Shown here one piece after another: positions 49,390 through 61,734 of a stretch of 64,000 nucleotides of DNA (position 1 is the stretch's first letter; every line of letters starts with the position of its first letter). The position numbers were made by a program, and so were the translations under genes. This DNA is from Athripsodes cinereus. Taxonomy: Eukaryota; Arthropoda; Insecta; Trichoptera; Leptoceridae. The stretch spans positions 28,187,237-28,251,236 of the forward strand of contig OX388307.1 of the NCBI GenBank assembly GCA_947579605.1. Direction: 5' to 3'. The notes under the pieces are model-generated. The model was not told the DNA's origin and made no database searches. It was given only the letters and a program-made list of their open reading frames with translations.

Positions 49390-49588
49390 GGTTTCTGGGT
49401 AACCTCTTGTACTGGCCGAGGGCTTACCTCAACGTTTCAATGAAATATCATGACACCTGGATCTGGAGAAGATTGGTCTTTTCCAGGTATTTTGAATCAT
49501 CTGCAGTCTGTAGATGATGAATGATATTTCATCGAAGTGAAGCCCTCTGCCATTGCGATGACACACAACTGGAGGTTACCCAGAAACC
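49390..49588. mobile_element. 199-bp foldback MITE upstream of the SLC26 gene
   Basis: Ends GGTTTCTGGGTAACCTC and GAGGTTACCCAGAAACC are perfect inverted repeats, with TA on each side. Further in, GAGGGCTT / AAGCCCTC and AATGAAATATCAT / ATGATATTTCAT also pair, so most of the element can fold. Tc1/mariner type by its TA duplication. Confidence 0.93.
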
Positions 49589-50360
49589 TATTTCTACATA
49601 CATATAAATATGTGACCTATTTCATTGTGACATTTAATCCTATTTATGCAGATATGTATCTTTCATATATCTTAATGTAGGGAACAAGGTATTTTAAGTT
49701 TGAAATTTAAATGATGAAACATTGAAAGCTTACTGTGAAAGGTGTATAAGGTTGTATTTGGGTTTGTAACAAAAACCCAGATACATCTTATTTGATAAAT
49801 AAAAAAAATTTTGCTACACCTTTTATTAAAGTAAAATTTTCTCGGTTAAAGTTACGTCAAGAACATCAGATAAATTTTGTTGAATGCAATACAAAGGAAA
49901 ATTTCGGTTCAGACAAACTTGTGACTAATTTATGTCCAAAACTGTAACCGAAACTCGTTCAGCTGAAACTGATATTTTTGTTGGTAGCTATAATGTAGTA
50001 ATACATTAAGCAGTGAATATTATTCTGTAAGCAATGCGTGATGCTTGCATTGTATCTACTTGTCTTAAGTAAAGTCAACATATCGCTGTAACATCATCAC
50101 CATATCACTGATAAGAAGGTCTAACAAACCGCTGGAAAATTTATGTGATTTTCATACGTCTCTGTTTGCAGCATCATTGCGACGGACCGTTTCAAAATTG
50201 TTACGGAAAAATAATTTCAAATACATAATTCTTGAAAGTTACGTTTGTGACATTAATAATAAATTTAAAGGATAAAATATGTGTTTTGTTTTTCAAAATG
50301 TGTGTTCAGCATTTTAAATATTTTGTTTAATTTGTTAAGTAAATAATAAATTAGTTAAGA
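49589..50360 (+). promoter_or_regulatory. Upstream region of the SLC26 transporter gene
   Basis: Presumed promoter and 5' UTR. It includes a tRNA-SINE 3' fragment at 49725-49805. No named promoter motif could be fixed. Confidence 0.4.
49725..49805 (+). repeat. 3' fragment of tRNA-derived SINE family B
   Basis: GAAAGCTTACTGTGAAAGGT, GTATAAGGTTGTATTTGGGT and AACAAAAACCCAGATACATC match the body and tail of the 13513-13690 copy; the tRNA head is missing. Confidence 0.85.
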
Positions 50361-53300
50361 ATGACTAGAGTCACTAACCGAAATGGAAGATTTAAACCAT
50401 ATTTCACCATTTCACATAAAAATATCCGAAAGGATCGCATTAAAGGAATATTATACAGTAGGCTACCTATATTGGAATGGTTACCAAAATATAATAGAGT
50501 TATAGGAGTTGCAGATTTTATAGCAGGTGTTTCATTAGGATTAACTTTAATTCCACAAAGCATTGCCTACGCATCGTTAGCAAACCTTACAGCGCAATAT
50601 GGATTGTACTCTTCATTTATGGGTAAATAATATTGATTCATATTTTATTTCACTCAAAAATAATATGATTCACACCTATTAGTTACATAATATTTAATGT
50701 AATGAATTTTTCATAAATTTATCTTTGAGAACTGCTATTAATGTACATACTATTTTTAAATATTTATGACGAACTTTCACAGTGTTTGCTCTTCGAAAAA
50801 TAAATAAATCATATTATTTTGTTCTGTATACCATCACGGCATATCCCACAACTGGGATAGCCAGCAGAGCAGCCGCATGTAATAAACATACAAGCTGTCC
50901 TCTCTGTGCCAACAAAAATTAAGACTTTCAGGATGGGTGGCAAACCTCATCGCTGAATATAAGATGTAAAATGTCTTTATTTTTTCCAACTCCCGCTTTT
51001 TACGGGACACTCAAAAACTTATGGAAAAGAGTGGGAGACCAATTCTTTGCTGGGTGCTCCACGGAAAGTTTTATGTACATCTTATGTATTTTCAGATATA
51101 CTCGTAAATTGCTAATCTAACATTTATATCTAGCTGAATGATCCTCACTCTAAAACAGATATAATAGAATCGTTCCAACTTTATGTCTTATTTATATAAT
51201 TTTTATTAGATTTGCATGTTTGTTACATGTAGTTAGTCATCTGGTTATCTCATTAGAGGGAAAGGCTATATTGTACAGACTAGAAAGGTATAATAAAAAG
51301 AAAACAAGACAAAAATGATGTCATCGCTAGCATGGAATTGTGTGTTCGTTATCTTTTAGAGAAATTTTCTCAAACTTGGAATTTCATTGCTATGTACGAT
51401 TTTAATTGTATAATATTATGGGTAATTGTGTCACCTTTTTTCTCTTAAATCGAGTTTTTTTATTTATTTGTTTGATTAAGATTAAAATCTACCACTATTT
51501 GTCAACACTTAGTTCATTTTTTGGATGCTTTGTTTTACTGTTTGTTCTTTGATAACATACTCGTGTTTTACTCTAGAGCAGGGGTTGACAACTTTTTTGA
51601 CTGCGGGTCAAAATCAACTAACATGTTATAGTATTTAAAAGACTTTTGGGTCAGCGGTATTCTCATTTAAAAACAGTCTTTTAGTGAATAATAATCAGAG
51701 ATGTGACGTATTTCAAATAAAAGTATTTAAAATACAAATACAAAATACAAAATACGTATTTGTATTTTGTATTTCAAATACCTTTTTGTAAAAAGTATTT
51801 TGTATTTTATTTGAAATACTTTTTTTGAGTATTTTGTATTTTACACAAAATACTTTTACAAAATACCTTTTTATTGTTTGAAACAAAATTCTGCCATTAA
51901 TTGATATGCGCGTACGCAAGCTTTTTTTACCAATTTGTTGAATTACAAATACAACGTTTCCATTAGAGTACTCCATGTTTGAGATATACACACATAATAA
52001 TGATGATTGAACAAATTATACATGACGCCGTTTAACGATCCATGGCCATTTCAAGGGCGCTGTGATTTCTCCTGAATGGTAGCATATTCAATTTTGTCTG
52101 AAGGCAATCTATTCCAGGCAGATGACGCTGCGACTTTGTTTCTTCTTTCTGCAAATTTAGAGGTATTTGCCCTTTTGAGTTCAACGAGTTTAGGAAGCTG
52201 AGCACAGTCTTCGCCACACATTTTCGTCAGCGGAACAGCTCAGTAGGTGGTGTGCTGCCTTGTGGACAGTGAGACACAGTTTAAACACCACTATCTCTAG
52301 GACTCTCAGTTAGTGTAGACTTCTTAGTCGTGAAGTTATGTGGCAGCTCTTTTTCTCTCTGTAAATGATCCGGAGGCAACATTAAAAACCATCTGAAGAC
52401 GATAAGGAAGAGTTTGGAGCAGTCCTGTATATAATATGATGTTACAGTAGTCCATACGATTTCAGATTTGGATTATCCATTCTGATTTATTTTGCAGCCC
52501 AAGTCAGGAATTCTCTTACCTGCTTGATGATACTCAATCCATTTATGACTTATCTCTTCTAACAATGGTACATTTTGTCATGACTTAATTAATTTTTTTT
52601 TCTATTTTGACAGTTCTTTCTAAGGCTCATCCTCATTGTCTGCAAGCAATGATATATCGAATCATGTCAACCCTTTCTCCATTTATGTATACACTTGTCC
52701 AGTTTTTCATTCATCAATGGTATTCATCAATTGTCTGCAAGCAATGCTATATCTAATTTATTTATTTACTTATTCATTCTTTACTGTAAATTGATAAAAA
52801 ACAATTACATAAAAGGTATACATTCAAATTAAATACAATCAATATACAGAGGGCAAGTTTATCGCAAAGGCGCGATCTCTTTCAACTAACCCAAAAGTAT
52901 TAACTTAAAAAGAAAAAAAAAACATATGATAAAAATAAAATCAATGATCTAAAGGATTTTGGAAATAAAAGAGAGAAAAAAATACATTCACAAAGTGAAC
53001 ATATACAGTATACAAAACATACATACATACACACATATATATAAAAAGGGAGAGACTGCAAAAAAAAGATACAAACATACATACATACATAAAGGGAAAG
53101 GAAAAGGGGGGAAAAAAGGAGGGGGGGTTAGGAGTGATGGGTTTCAGGTTTCAGAGGCTGTGTTTGTATTTGTGGAAATCATTTTCTCCTTAACGGCTCG
53201 CTTGAAAGACGTCAGACTTTGAGTCAGCCTAAATTTTGAAGGGAGATTATTCCAGCAACGAGCACCCTGAACTGCAAAAGATTTTGAGATGAAAGTTGTA

Positions 53301-56300
53301 CCATGAGCCGGGATTGACAGGATGCGCTGGTTATTCGACCTCAGAGGTAAACCGTGACTCGCCAAGTATTCAAAAGCCTCCTTAATATAGTACGGGGTTG
53401 ATCCTGCGTACAGAGCATTGTGGACAAATGTGAGTAGATGGAGCTCACGTCTTTGTCGTACAGTAAGCCATTTCAGGGTATTACGATATTCAGAAATGTG
53501 GTCAGTTTTTTTTAGATTAAAAATAAACCTTATGCCAACATTCTGAAGTCGATCAAGTTTGTCAATTAGATCCTGATTCATGTCCACGTACACGATATCA
53601 GCATAGTCGATAATGGGCAACAGCAAGGATTGGACCAATAAAATTTTTACTTTAGTGGGCAACAATTTTTGCAGCATCTTTAGAGTGTGGAACTTGTAAA
53701 AAAACTTTTTCTTTAGAGTGTTAAATTGATGCTGCCAAGAGAGTCTCTGGTCCATGATTATGCCCAAATTCTTTACTGTCGCCGAAGAGGGTATTGCTAC
53801 TGTCGCCGAAGAGGGTATTGCTACTGAATTTATAGTAGTGGGAGGTAAATTCATATTTTTCAACCTGGATATAGAGCGAAGGCTACCAATGAATATTGTC
53901 TGGGTTTTTGAGGCATTGAGGAGTAATCCATGAGCACTAGCCCAGTTTGAGATCTGTTGCAAACACTCATTGGTAGAATAAATGGCAGAGGAGATATTGT
54001 GAAGTTTAGCATGTGTATAGATTTGCAAATCGTCCGCATACCTATAGATGGTAGCGACAAGGCAACTGTTTCTAATGATGTCAACCCTTTCTCCACTTAT
54101 GTATACTTTTGTCCAGTTTTTAATTTCTTTTTCATTCATCAATGGTTAAAATATTAAATACTTTTGTCTTACACCTTGTTCGACTATTTGTAAAAAGTAT
54201 TTTAAAAAGGTATTTTAAAAAAGTATTTTGAAAATACGTATTTTGTATTTTGTATTTAAATACCATTTTGAAAAAGTATTTAGTATTTTGTATTTGAAAT
54301 ACAAAAATTCAAAAGTATTTGTATTTTGTATTTAAATACTTTTTTGGAAGTATTTTGCACATCTCTGATAATAATCAACTTTGAATCGAACTGTAATGTT
54401 GTTCTTAATATGTATTTTCAAGCTTTTTTTATTCTTAATATGTTCGCTTTATGTTTGTTTTATAATTTATTTTTATACGTCAAAACTAAAATGGGTCACT
54501 TGAAATAATCAAATGGATCACTTGATGACCCGCGTGTCGTAGGTTGCCTACCCTTGCTCTCGGGAAAAACAAAAATTATGCTTTATAAAACTTTTTTATA
54601 CTTGAATGTCATTTCAATGTTTGATGATTAAACTTATACCTACAACACTTTATACCATCAGGGCACATCCCACAAGTGGGGTAGCCAGCGGACTAACTAT
54701 CTGTAATAGACATTCAGGATGGGTAGCATACCTCACTGCTGAATTGGAAATTATTGAGAGAAAGTTTTTGAAGAAATTAAAATAACTTACTTATTCATAT
54801 CTTTAGAACATTTGCCTTTATAGGACACCCAAAATTTAAAGAAAAGAGTGAGAGATCGTGTGTATCGGTGACTCCAAGAAACATTGATTTGAGGAGTGGA
54901 GAGATAAACACTCTTTGGATTATGCATTTATCAGAGTAGATGTCGGAAACTCTCTGATTGTTCGCAGTGGTGCATTGTGAATTGGGTTTTGGGGAGGGCT
55001 TTTTTAACTTGAAATGTATTAATAATACAATCATAAAGTGGGAGTGGTGTAGAGACAAAATAAATTTAGAAAAAATGTTCCTGTCGTGATTGATGGAAGG
55101 AATTATAGTATGGTGATAATCTTGCCACTGCATATTATCTCAATATTTTGTATATTTTATTATTTTGTTAACTCTATTGTATAATGATGATGTACAAAAA
55201 GAATAAATAAAAAAAAATATTATCCAGGTACTATGCTGTACGCAGTATTTGGCACTGTGAAGGAGGTTTCAATAGGCCCGACAAGTTTGATGTCTATACT
55301 AATATTCCAGTACTGTAAGAACTACACGATAGAATATGTCATTCTCTTAGGATTCCTCTCAGGATTGGTTATCATTCTTATGGCTATATTACAGTTAGGT
55401 AAGTTTCTTCAAATCTTAAATATTTTTTAAACAATACATAATTGAAATTGATTGCCCTTCATCATTTCTCCAGGGTGCAAATATGTACCATGATACCAGC
55501 TTCTTTCACTCAGAGTGCCTTTGCTCCAATTGAGTCTCCTCTTTCCATGAACATTCCTAGTTCTCTGATGTTTTTGTAGGAATGACTGAATTAGGGAAAT
55601 TCAGATTGTCGGAAATCTGGCAGATGAAAGAATAATGGTCTATTTGAATATTCTTATAAAATTTATAATGAGAACATAAGAAGGAAGCAAGCTTGTTCTA
55701 GTAATATTTTCTTTATTATCATACAATTGGTGTACTGTAAAAGAGAGTTTTATAGATTCTTAAAAACTGTGGATCATCATCTGAACTATCGTTCACTATT
55801 CTCAGAAGATGATCCAGTTGTAGTCGTCAGTGTTTCTGTTATACCACAGTGAAGAGAGATCTTTGCAAATAATTTTGTTGCAAAGTCCCATTTGTAAAAT
55901 ATACACACCTAAATTAAAAACAGGCAACAAATACTTGCACCATTTTATTCTTTCTTTCCTGTAGGTTTCCTCGTAGAGCTAATTTCTCTACCTGTTACCA
56001 GCGGGTTTACATCAGCTACAGCTACTGTGATTATTGTATCGCAGATAAAGGGTATACTTGGCATGCGGTATAAGGCGGAGAACTTTGTGGATAATTTAGT
56101 GCAGCTGTATAAAAAGCATCAGATGGCTAGATGGCAGGATGCAGTCCTAGGATTTAGTTGTATTGCATTTTTACTCGGATTAAGAGTAAGTAATCGCAGT
56201 AATCTTTGAAATAATCACCGGTTGATGATTATGAGAAAGTAAACATATTGATAGCTTTGTTCCATTATCCAACAACTCGAAATTCTCATATTCCGAGAAT

Positions 56301-59300
56301 CTAAAAAATATCACTTTACTTTCAATTTAAAATTCGATTTAAAAAGAGTAAAAAATATTTAACGTATTTACCTACAGATAATTTTCAATTAATTTTGCAA
56401 AAATGGTATATTCACCCTTTTTCCAAAGCATCATCAGTTTCTGTTTTTTTTTCAGCTATTGAAAGATGTGCCAGTGAAGAATTTGAAAATTAAAAAAGCT
56501 CTATGGTTTGTGGCACTCAGTCGTAATGCTCTTGTGGTTCTCATTACAGCTACTGTTGCTTATTATTTGGAAAAAGATGGCCCAGCTCCATTTTTATTAT
56601 CAGGTTAAAAAAATCAATCAATTCTTATTAACTGCTTAATTTATAGAAATCAAGGCACTAAGTAAACACTCGGTGAAGGTGCAACCATTCTCCACTCTTG
56701 AACCCTTCTAAATCCTAATCTTCATATAATGTGAAGGACTAAAGGAGTAGCTTTGACTGGACAATACAATACAAACAAAGTTGGAGAATGGATTGGATCT
56801 TATACATTGGATTACATAATACTCCATTAATAAAATAAAGTAAAAATATTAACTATCTTCTTTGTTATCAAGAATTTTATTGTTAGGTTGACATATTTTT
56901 TTCAGATACGGTGCCCGTTGGTTTACCTCCATTTGAACTTCCAAAGTTTAGTGTTACTCAGGGAAACCATACAGCAAATTTTTTGGAAATGTGCTCCAAA
57001 TTGGGATCAGGAATATTGGTTGTTCCAGTAACAGCTGTTTTGGCTAATATTGGCATTGCCAAAGCGTTCAGTGAGTAGCTGGCAAATAATATGCTTTTTT
57101 AATTACAAAGTACATTTGGAATGTATTAGTAATTCAAGTACATTTGTTGTCCTGACTATTATTTATTAATGGTTTGAATCAAAATACAATTGTATTTATA
57201 ATTGCCTCAACGGTTTTCAATTTTTCATAGTAGTTGCCTTTAAATTCTGCTATAAATCTCTTGTTATAGCTTCTTAATAAGTTATATGGGACTACAAATA
57301 GCTATATTTCAGTTTTGATTACGGAGATTCATGATGTTATTACTAGTAAGACATCACCCATTTATAACAAGTTCTCAATATTCCTTTAACAGTGGGTTGC
57401 AAACTCTCCGTTAAGAGTTGTACCATGCTGTTTTGTGGCTGTTTCATCTTAAGATACATGAATGATATGTTGAAATAACTTTGTTTGTCGGATATTTCAG
57501 GAGTCCAAGGACATGTCCAATACATGAATGATGTAAAAATTAATGAGAAGAAAAATATTTATCATTTTTATATATTTTATGATGTTTTTTCTCACAGCAA
57601 TGAATAGAAAGTTGGACGCCACACAAGAGATGTTATCTTTAGGCATATGCCAATTAATGGGATCGTTTGTACATGCTATACCGACTACAGGAGCATTCAC
57701 AAGATCAGCTGTGAGCAGTGCTAGTGGAGTTAGGACTCCTTTTGCTGGAATTTATTCAGGTTGTACATTATTTTCAAGTATTAAATTGCATGAAAATATC
57801 AAAATAAAAGGTTCATGGTTTATTTTGCAGTAAGGTTTTGAAATTTAATTTAAAGGATTCATGCCTTGAGTAAACATTGTATTACTTACATTTATGAAGG
57901 AGAAAATGACTGAAAGGAATACAATTTTGCTCTAATTGTATTCGTAAACAATGAACATGTAACTTTTTTTATGGCTATTGCCTAAATGTATTCCTAGCCA
58001 GCCTCAAGTTGACAACATAACATTTTAAAATTATCTTTAATCATGTATACTTAATAGATATTTGTGGTAAATAATAAATATGTATGTATTATGAACTTGT
58101 GTTTTAGGAATTCTAACTATCTTTGCGCTAACATTTTTAACTCAGTATTTCTACTATATTCCACGAGCTACACTATCAGCCATTCTCATAGCTGCAGTAA
58201 TGTTTCTGGTAAGTCACCCAAACCACAACATTATCTTACAATGTCCTTAGAAGACAGAAGACATCTCTTTTAGCCCTCAACAAGTATTTTATATGATAAT
58301 AAATCTATGATTCTAATTTCATCCAATTGTTTTTTTATTCAATTTAAACAATTTTATTGAACATAAAACAATAAAAACATTTTAATATAACATTTTAACA
58401 TCCTGTATTCTACTGTTTTACCCTCCTTAAAAAGTAAACTTGTGTAAAGGAGGGGAGCTGATTACGTGATTGCTTAGCCATTTACTCATCACTTTAGAAT
58501 AATGGCTCTCAAACATTGTTACGTAGACCACCAATAAAAGATTTGCTTTTCAGCCTTGATTTAATTTTCTATTACAATAGCACTTTTATGCATGCACAGT
58601 AGATTTACGCAATGAATAATATGTATGATAAGAGTTTTACTTAATAATGTATTGACACAAACTATTTTTTGAACTTGTGATCCCTGCTGACATCAAAGAA
58701 ACCAAAGCAGTCTCTGATTAAAATAGTATTGAAAACCATCGGGTTGGAGGTATTTGGTGTTGAATACGGTAAACGTGCTATTAAATCAATAGTGAAAAGT
58801 AAACTGTTTTTGTTAATGTCAAATATGTTTTTGTTTTTTCACAATGTGAACACACAAACTCTAGATAATTTGTGGTATTAAATTGTAATAATGTTTTATT
58901 TTCAGATAGATTACAATATCATTAAGGTGATGTGGAAAGGTAATCGTTGGGATGTATTTCTGTTGGCTGTCACATACTTTGTGAGCCTCCTGAAGGGTGT
59001 GGAAGTGGGTATTCTAGTTGGAGTTGTTGTGAATATTTGCTATCTCACTTACTTAGCAGCAAGACCTAACGTAGAAATAAGGAGATCTAAGGTGAACCAT
59101 CTTTTTATCTATTACTTCTGTACCTGAGAGCCATTAGGACTCAAGTGCATTTTTGACAAAAATGGCAAATTTACAAAAAAAGGAAATAACATACCTAACA
59201 GTCTTGAGTCTTAAGTACAGAAATACTTAGGGTCATAAGAATTTAAGTGCGCATCACTATGGTATATACTATAATATATACAGCTTATTACTAGTAAAAT

Positions 59301-61709
59301 GTTGAGATTTTTTCGATTAAAAAATTGAATTTGAAAATGACATTTTAGTACTTAAGACTAAATGGCTCGCAGGTACAGACTTCATCTTCATCTTTCACAT
59401 TATGTGTTTGTTTTTCTAAAAAATATAAGAAAGTGTATAGAATGCCGCTAGTGACTTTATAGTACTGCACACTTCAATATGTATTATTGACATTACGTCA
59501 CATAGAAAGGAACAATTAATAAAATTATTGGGGAGAAAAGTCGTTTATGCCTTGTGAAGTTCGAGTACCTTGTAATTCATAATCACTTTTCCGTAAATAA
59601 TTATTCATGCATATAAAGACGTCGACATCATAAATTTTTAAACCTAAGGACTATTGTCAAATTCCATGTTGTAAAATAATACATCCTTTATATTCTAACT
59701 AAACATGAAGCTGTCTCAAGAATTTAATTCTCATGATCAAAACAGGTAGTTAACTGCTGTCTCCACATGTCTAATCCATTGTAACTTATCACAATGTTTT
59801 ATTATTATTATTTTTTTCTTTATGGATCATACAGTTCTAACAATTAATTACAACAATTAGCAAACCAATCAAGATCCCTTTCTTACCAACTAATAAACAG
59901 AAATTTGAGAAAAAATCTTAAAACATAGGTAGGTACATAAAAAAATGTGCAAAATATGTAAAAACACATACACAAGGTCCACAAATCCAATCCCTAAAAG
60001 TAGTGTTCACTATACCCATAACCCATTCAAAACTGCAGAAGTAAGAAAAGCAATGCAAAACAATAATGATAATTATTACCTTCTATCTAACTGTCCATCC
60101 ATACCATCATATTAAACTTAGTTGCATGTTTGGTGAGCGGGGAAAATTACAACAAAATACATTTAATGCATTCACTCTATTGTGTTAGAAAAGTTTAATA
60201 ATCCTGATCGAGGTTGGCAGTAGGGAATGACTTAACAATACTTATGGCAATAGAATTGTTTTTTTTTATTTGCAGACATCAACAGGTTGTGACTATGTTT
60301 TGGTGACTCCCGGGACTGGTCTGTACTTCCTCTCCATTTCCTTTCTGTGTGATGTCATCAACAAGGCAGCAGCAGTTGAAGGGGAGAATGTTTTACCGAT
60401 TGTTGTGGACTGCTGCAAGTTTCAAGCTATTGACTATTCAGCATGCAAAGTGAGTTCATGCGGTATTTAATATAATGCTTTCATAAGCATGTTAAAACTT
60501 TTCTTCTTAGACTAAACAAAAACACATGTTTCATTAATTGTGTCAGTATTAACATTGTTACTCTACATCTTCAATTAATTTAATTTTTAAAAGGGCAGCG
60601 CCCGCTTCACACCTCGTGCCGTACCTGGAGATATGTTTCTCCATAACGACATACATATGCACAAACAGGATTTTATGTCGCATTAAAGCGAGAAATGCTG
60701 CCCCGAAGGAGCACTCTAGATTTAGCGGGAACACACCAAAAAAAAATTTGGTGCAAAAAGGGAAGGGAAGAAATGGGAATATGCCTTCCTCTCTATGCAG
60801 TATCGTTAGTTACTTGAAGGGGATATTAGGCTACCAAAGAAAGTACAGAAGTTTTTGAAGGCGAAAAAGTTTTTCGTTGTGGCCACCAAGTCTGCATGTC
60901 TGCAAATTAATTTAATTATTAAAATTAATTATTGCTCAAACTTACTTTGCTATATAAACTCTCACGCCATATTCCAATAGTGGTAAGCAGAGAGAACAGA
61001 TCGCCATACAGATTTTTATCCTTACATATTTCTTTACTTTCCTATTTCATGTAGGTACTCATAATATATAACCTTTCAAAATTTAATCAACGTGTTAAAT
61101 CTATTTACACCTCTGGTTGCTCTATCTAACATGCATCTAGTTGGTTACATATTTTTTTACTATTATGTTACGCCAGCCTAGAGCCAATTCGTAAGCGTTG
61201 GGACACCTTTCTCACTTCTTCCGATTAGATTTTACACAATGTTATAGCATTGTGTAGTTAATATTCTAAACATTATATTTATGTGTTATATTTTATTCCA
61301 GGGTTTGGAAAATTTGACAAAAACTTTCGAGAAACGGAATCAAAAATTAGTTTTCCTCAATGTATCACCCAAAATTATCGATGTACTGGAGCCGTTGACA
61401 AGTATAAGCCCAAATACGTATCGCTGTCAAGATGAAGCAGATATGATGGACGTAATGTTTGCTGTAAAAGCTGATGATGCCTTACGCTCCGAAACACAAC
61501 CACTCTTATCAGATTTGTTCAGGAAGAAAGACAGTATCTGTTCGGAGAACTGTATTTCATATGAAATGACAGAACACAAGGTTCTCCTGGAAAAGGTGAC
61601 CATTGAACCCATTAAGGAAGAAAATATTAGATCAGACAGCATTGAAGACGATAGCAGAACCAAATCAAATGGAAATGTTGTAAAAAATGACGAAGATGAA
61701 ATCAAATAA
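50361..61709 (+). CDS. SLC26/SulP anion (sulfate) transporter, SLC26A11-like
   Basis: Ten exons join in frame to 665 residues: 50361-50622, 55228-55398, 55965-56185, 56456-56603, 56906-57070, 57598-57759, 58108-58208, 58906-59091, 60276-60449 and 61302-61709. All have GT-AG borders. Exon 1 carries the SulP signature region (FIAGVSLGLTLIPQSIAYAS, then QYGLYSSF). Residues about 48-470 hold many hydrophobic segments, including GPTSLMSIL, LPVTSGFTSATA and the conserved PTTGAFTRSAV. Residues about 475-575 form the cytosolic STAS domain (exons 8-10; VVDCCKFQAIDYSA is its typical strand-helix). An acidic/Ser-rich tail of about 85 residues ends the protein. A sequon N288-H-T lies in a likely non-cytosolic loop. 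SLC26A11 homologues move sulfate, chloride or protons across plasma or lysosomal membranes; the substrate here is inferred. An AATAAA sits at 61722-61727, 13 bp after the stop and just before a foldback element. Confidence 0.92.
50822..51065 (-). repeat. Near full-length copy of the CCCACTTGTGGG SINE-like family
   Basis: ATACCATCACGGCATATCCC, TCAGGATGGGTGGCAAACCT, CGGGACACTCAAAAACTTAT and GGGTGCTCCACGG. In SLC26 intron 1. Confidence 0.9.
52030..52480 (-). pseudogene. CR1/L2-like reverse-transcriptase C-terminal remnant
   Basis: Minus frames read TGLLQTLPYRLQMVFNVAS, RLRSLH followed by LRVLEIVVFKLCL, then SKFAERRNKVAASSAWNRLP. This is the order found at the end of CR1/L2 polymerases. Frameshifts and stops are present. 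Confidence 0.7.
52752..54065 (-). mobile_element. 5'-truncated non-LTR retrotransposon
   Basis: The minus-strand frame ending at 53144 has the polymerase active-site motif YRYADDLQIYTHA and the thumb/C-terminal region SWQHQFNTLKKKFFYKFH. It ends in GTTFISKSFAVQGARCWNNL, as in jockey/CR1 elements. A 3' UTR with TTTATTTATTTAC lies at the left edge. It is 5'-truncated just upstream of YADD. An 18-bp unit (GTCGCCGAAGAGGGTATTGC and onward) is duplicated at 53778-53825. Confidence 0.85.
54645..54880 (-). repeat. Internally deleted copy of the CCCACTTGTGGG SINE-like family
   Basis: ATACCATCAGGGCACATCCC, ACAAGTGGGGTAGCCAGCGG and GACATTCAGGATGGGTAGCA. Further on, TAGGACACCCAAAATTTAAA. Confidence 0.85.
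60595..60895. other. Compositionally distinct island in SLC26 intron 9
   Basis: About 300 bp richer in GC than its surroundings (AGCGCCCGCTTCACACCTCG, GCATTAAAGCGAGAAATGCT). A plus frame at 60616-60858 shows no family motif. Probably an inserted element of unknown type. Confidence 0.4.
60955..61050 (-). mobile_element. 3' end of the same non-LTR family as 12255-12650
   Basis: CTCACGCCATATTCCAATAG, TGGTAAGCAGAGAGAACAGA and TCCTTACATATTTCTTTAC parallel the 3' UTR at 12270-12345. Confidence 0.65.
61172..61257 (-). repeat. Inverted copy of the 22756-22837 repeat
   Basis: GAGCCAATTCGTAAGCGTTG, GGACACCTTTCTCACTTCTT and CCGATTAGATTTTACACAAT match the first copy in reverse with few differences. It ends 44 bp before the last SLC26 exon. 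Confidence 0.9.
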
Positions 61710-61734
61710 CCAAGTCAAGAGAATAAAAATGTAA

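Larger units (their letters stand above)
51696..54367. mobile_element. Inner hAT-type element with AAAATAC-rich ends
   Basis: Inverted ends CAGAGATGTG and CACATCTCTG with a perfect 8-bp duplication ATAATAAT (51688-51695 and 54368-54375). Both subterminal regions (about 51715-51870 and 54190-54350) are dense GTATTTTGTATTT / AAATACAAAATAC repeats. The middle is non-LTR retrotransposon DNA, so its own transposase is absent. Confidence 0.9.
51579..54556. mobile_element. Outer hAT-type MITE carrying a nested insertion
   Basis: Left end CAGGGGTTGACAAC...GCGGGTCA and right end TGACCCGCG...GGTTGCCTACCCTTG are imperfect inverted repeats of the common animal hAT type. The flanking 8-mers CTCTAGAG (51571-51578) and CTCTCGGG (54557-54564) agree at six of eight bases. 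Without the inner element it would be about 300 bp. In SLC26 intron 1. Confidence 0.75.

Noticed and set aside
53144..54142. 332-codon minus frame as a host gene
   Set aside because: Carries the YADD polymerase motif and retrotransposon C-terminus; it is a truncated mobile element, and its first codons belong to flanking element DNA.
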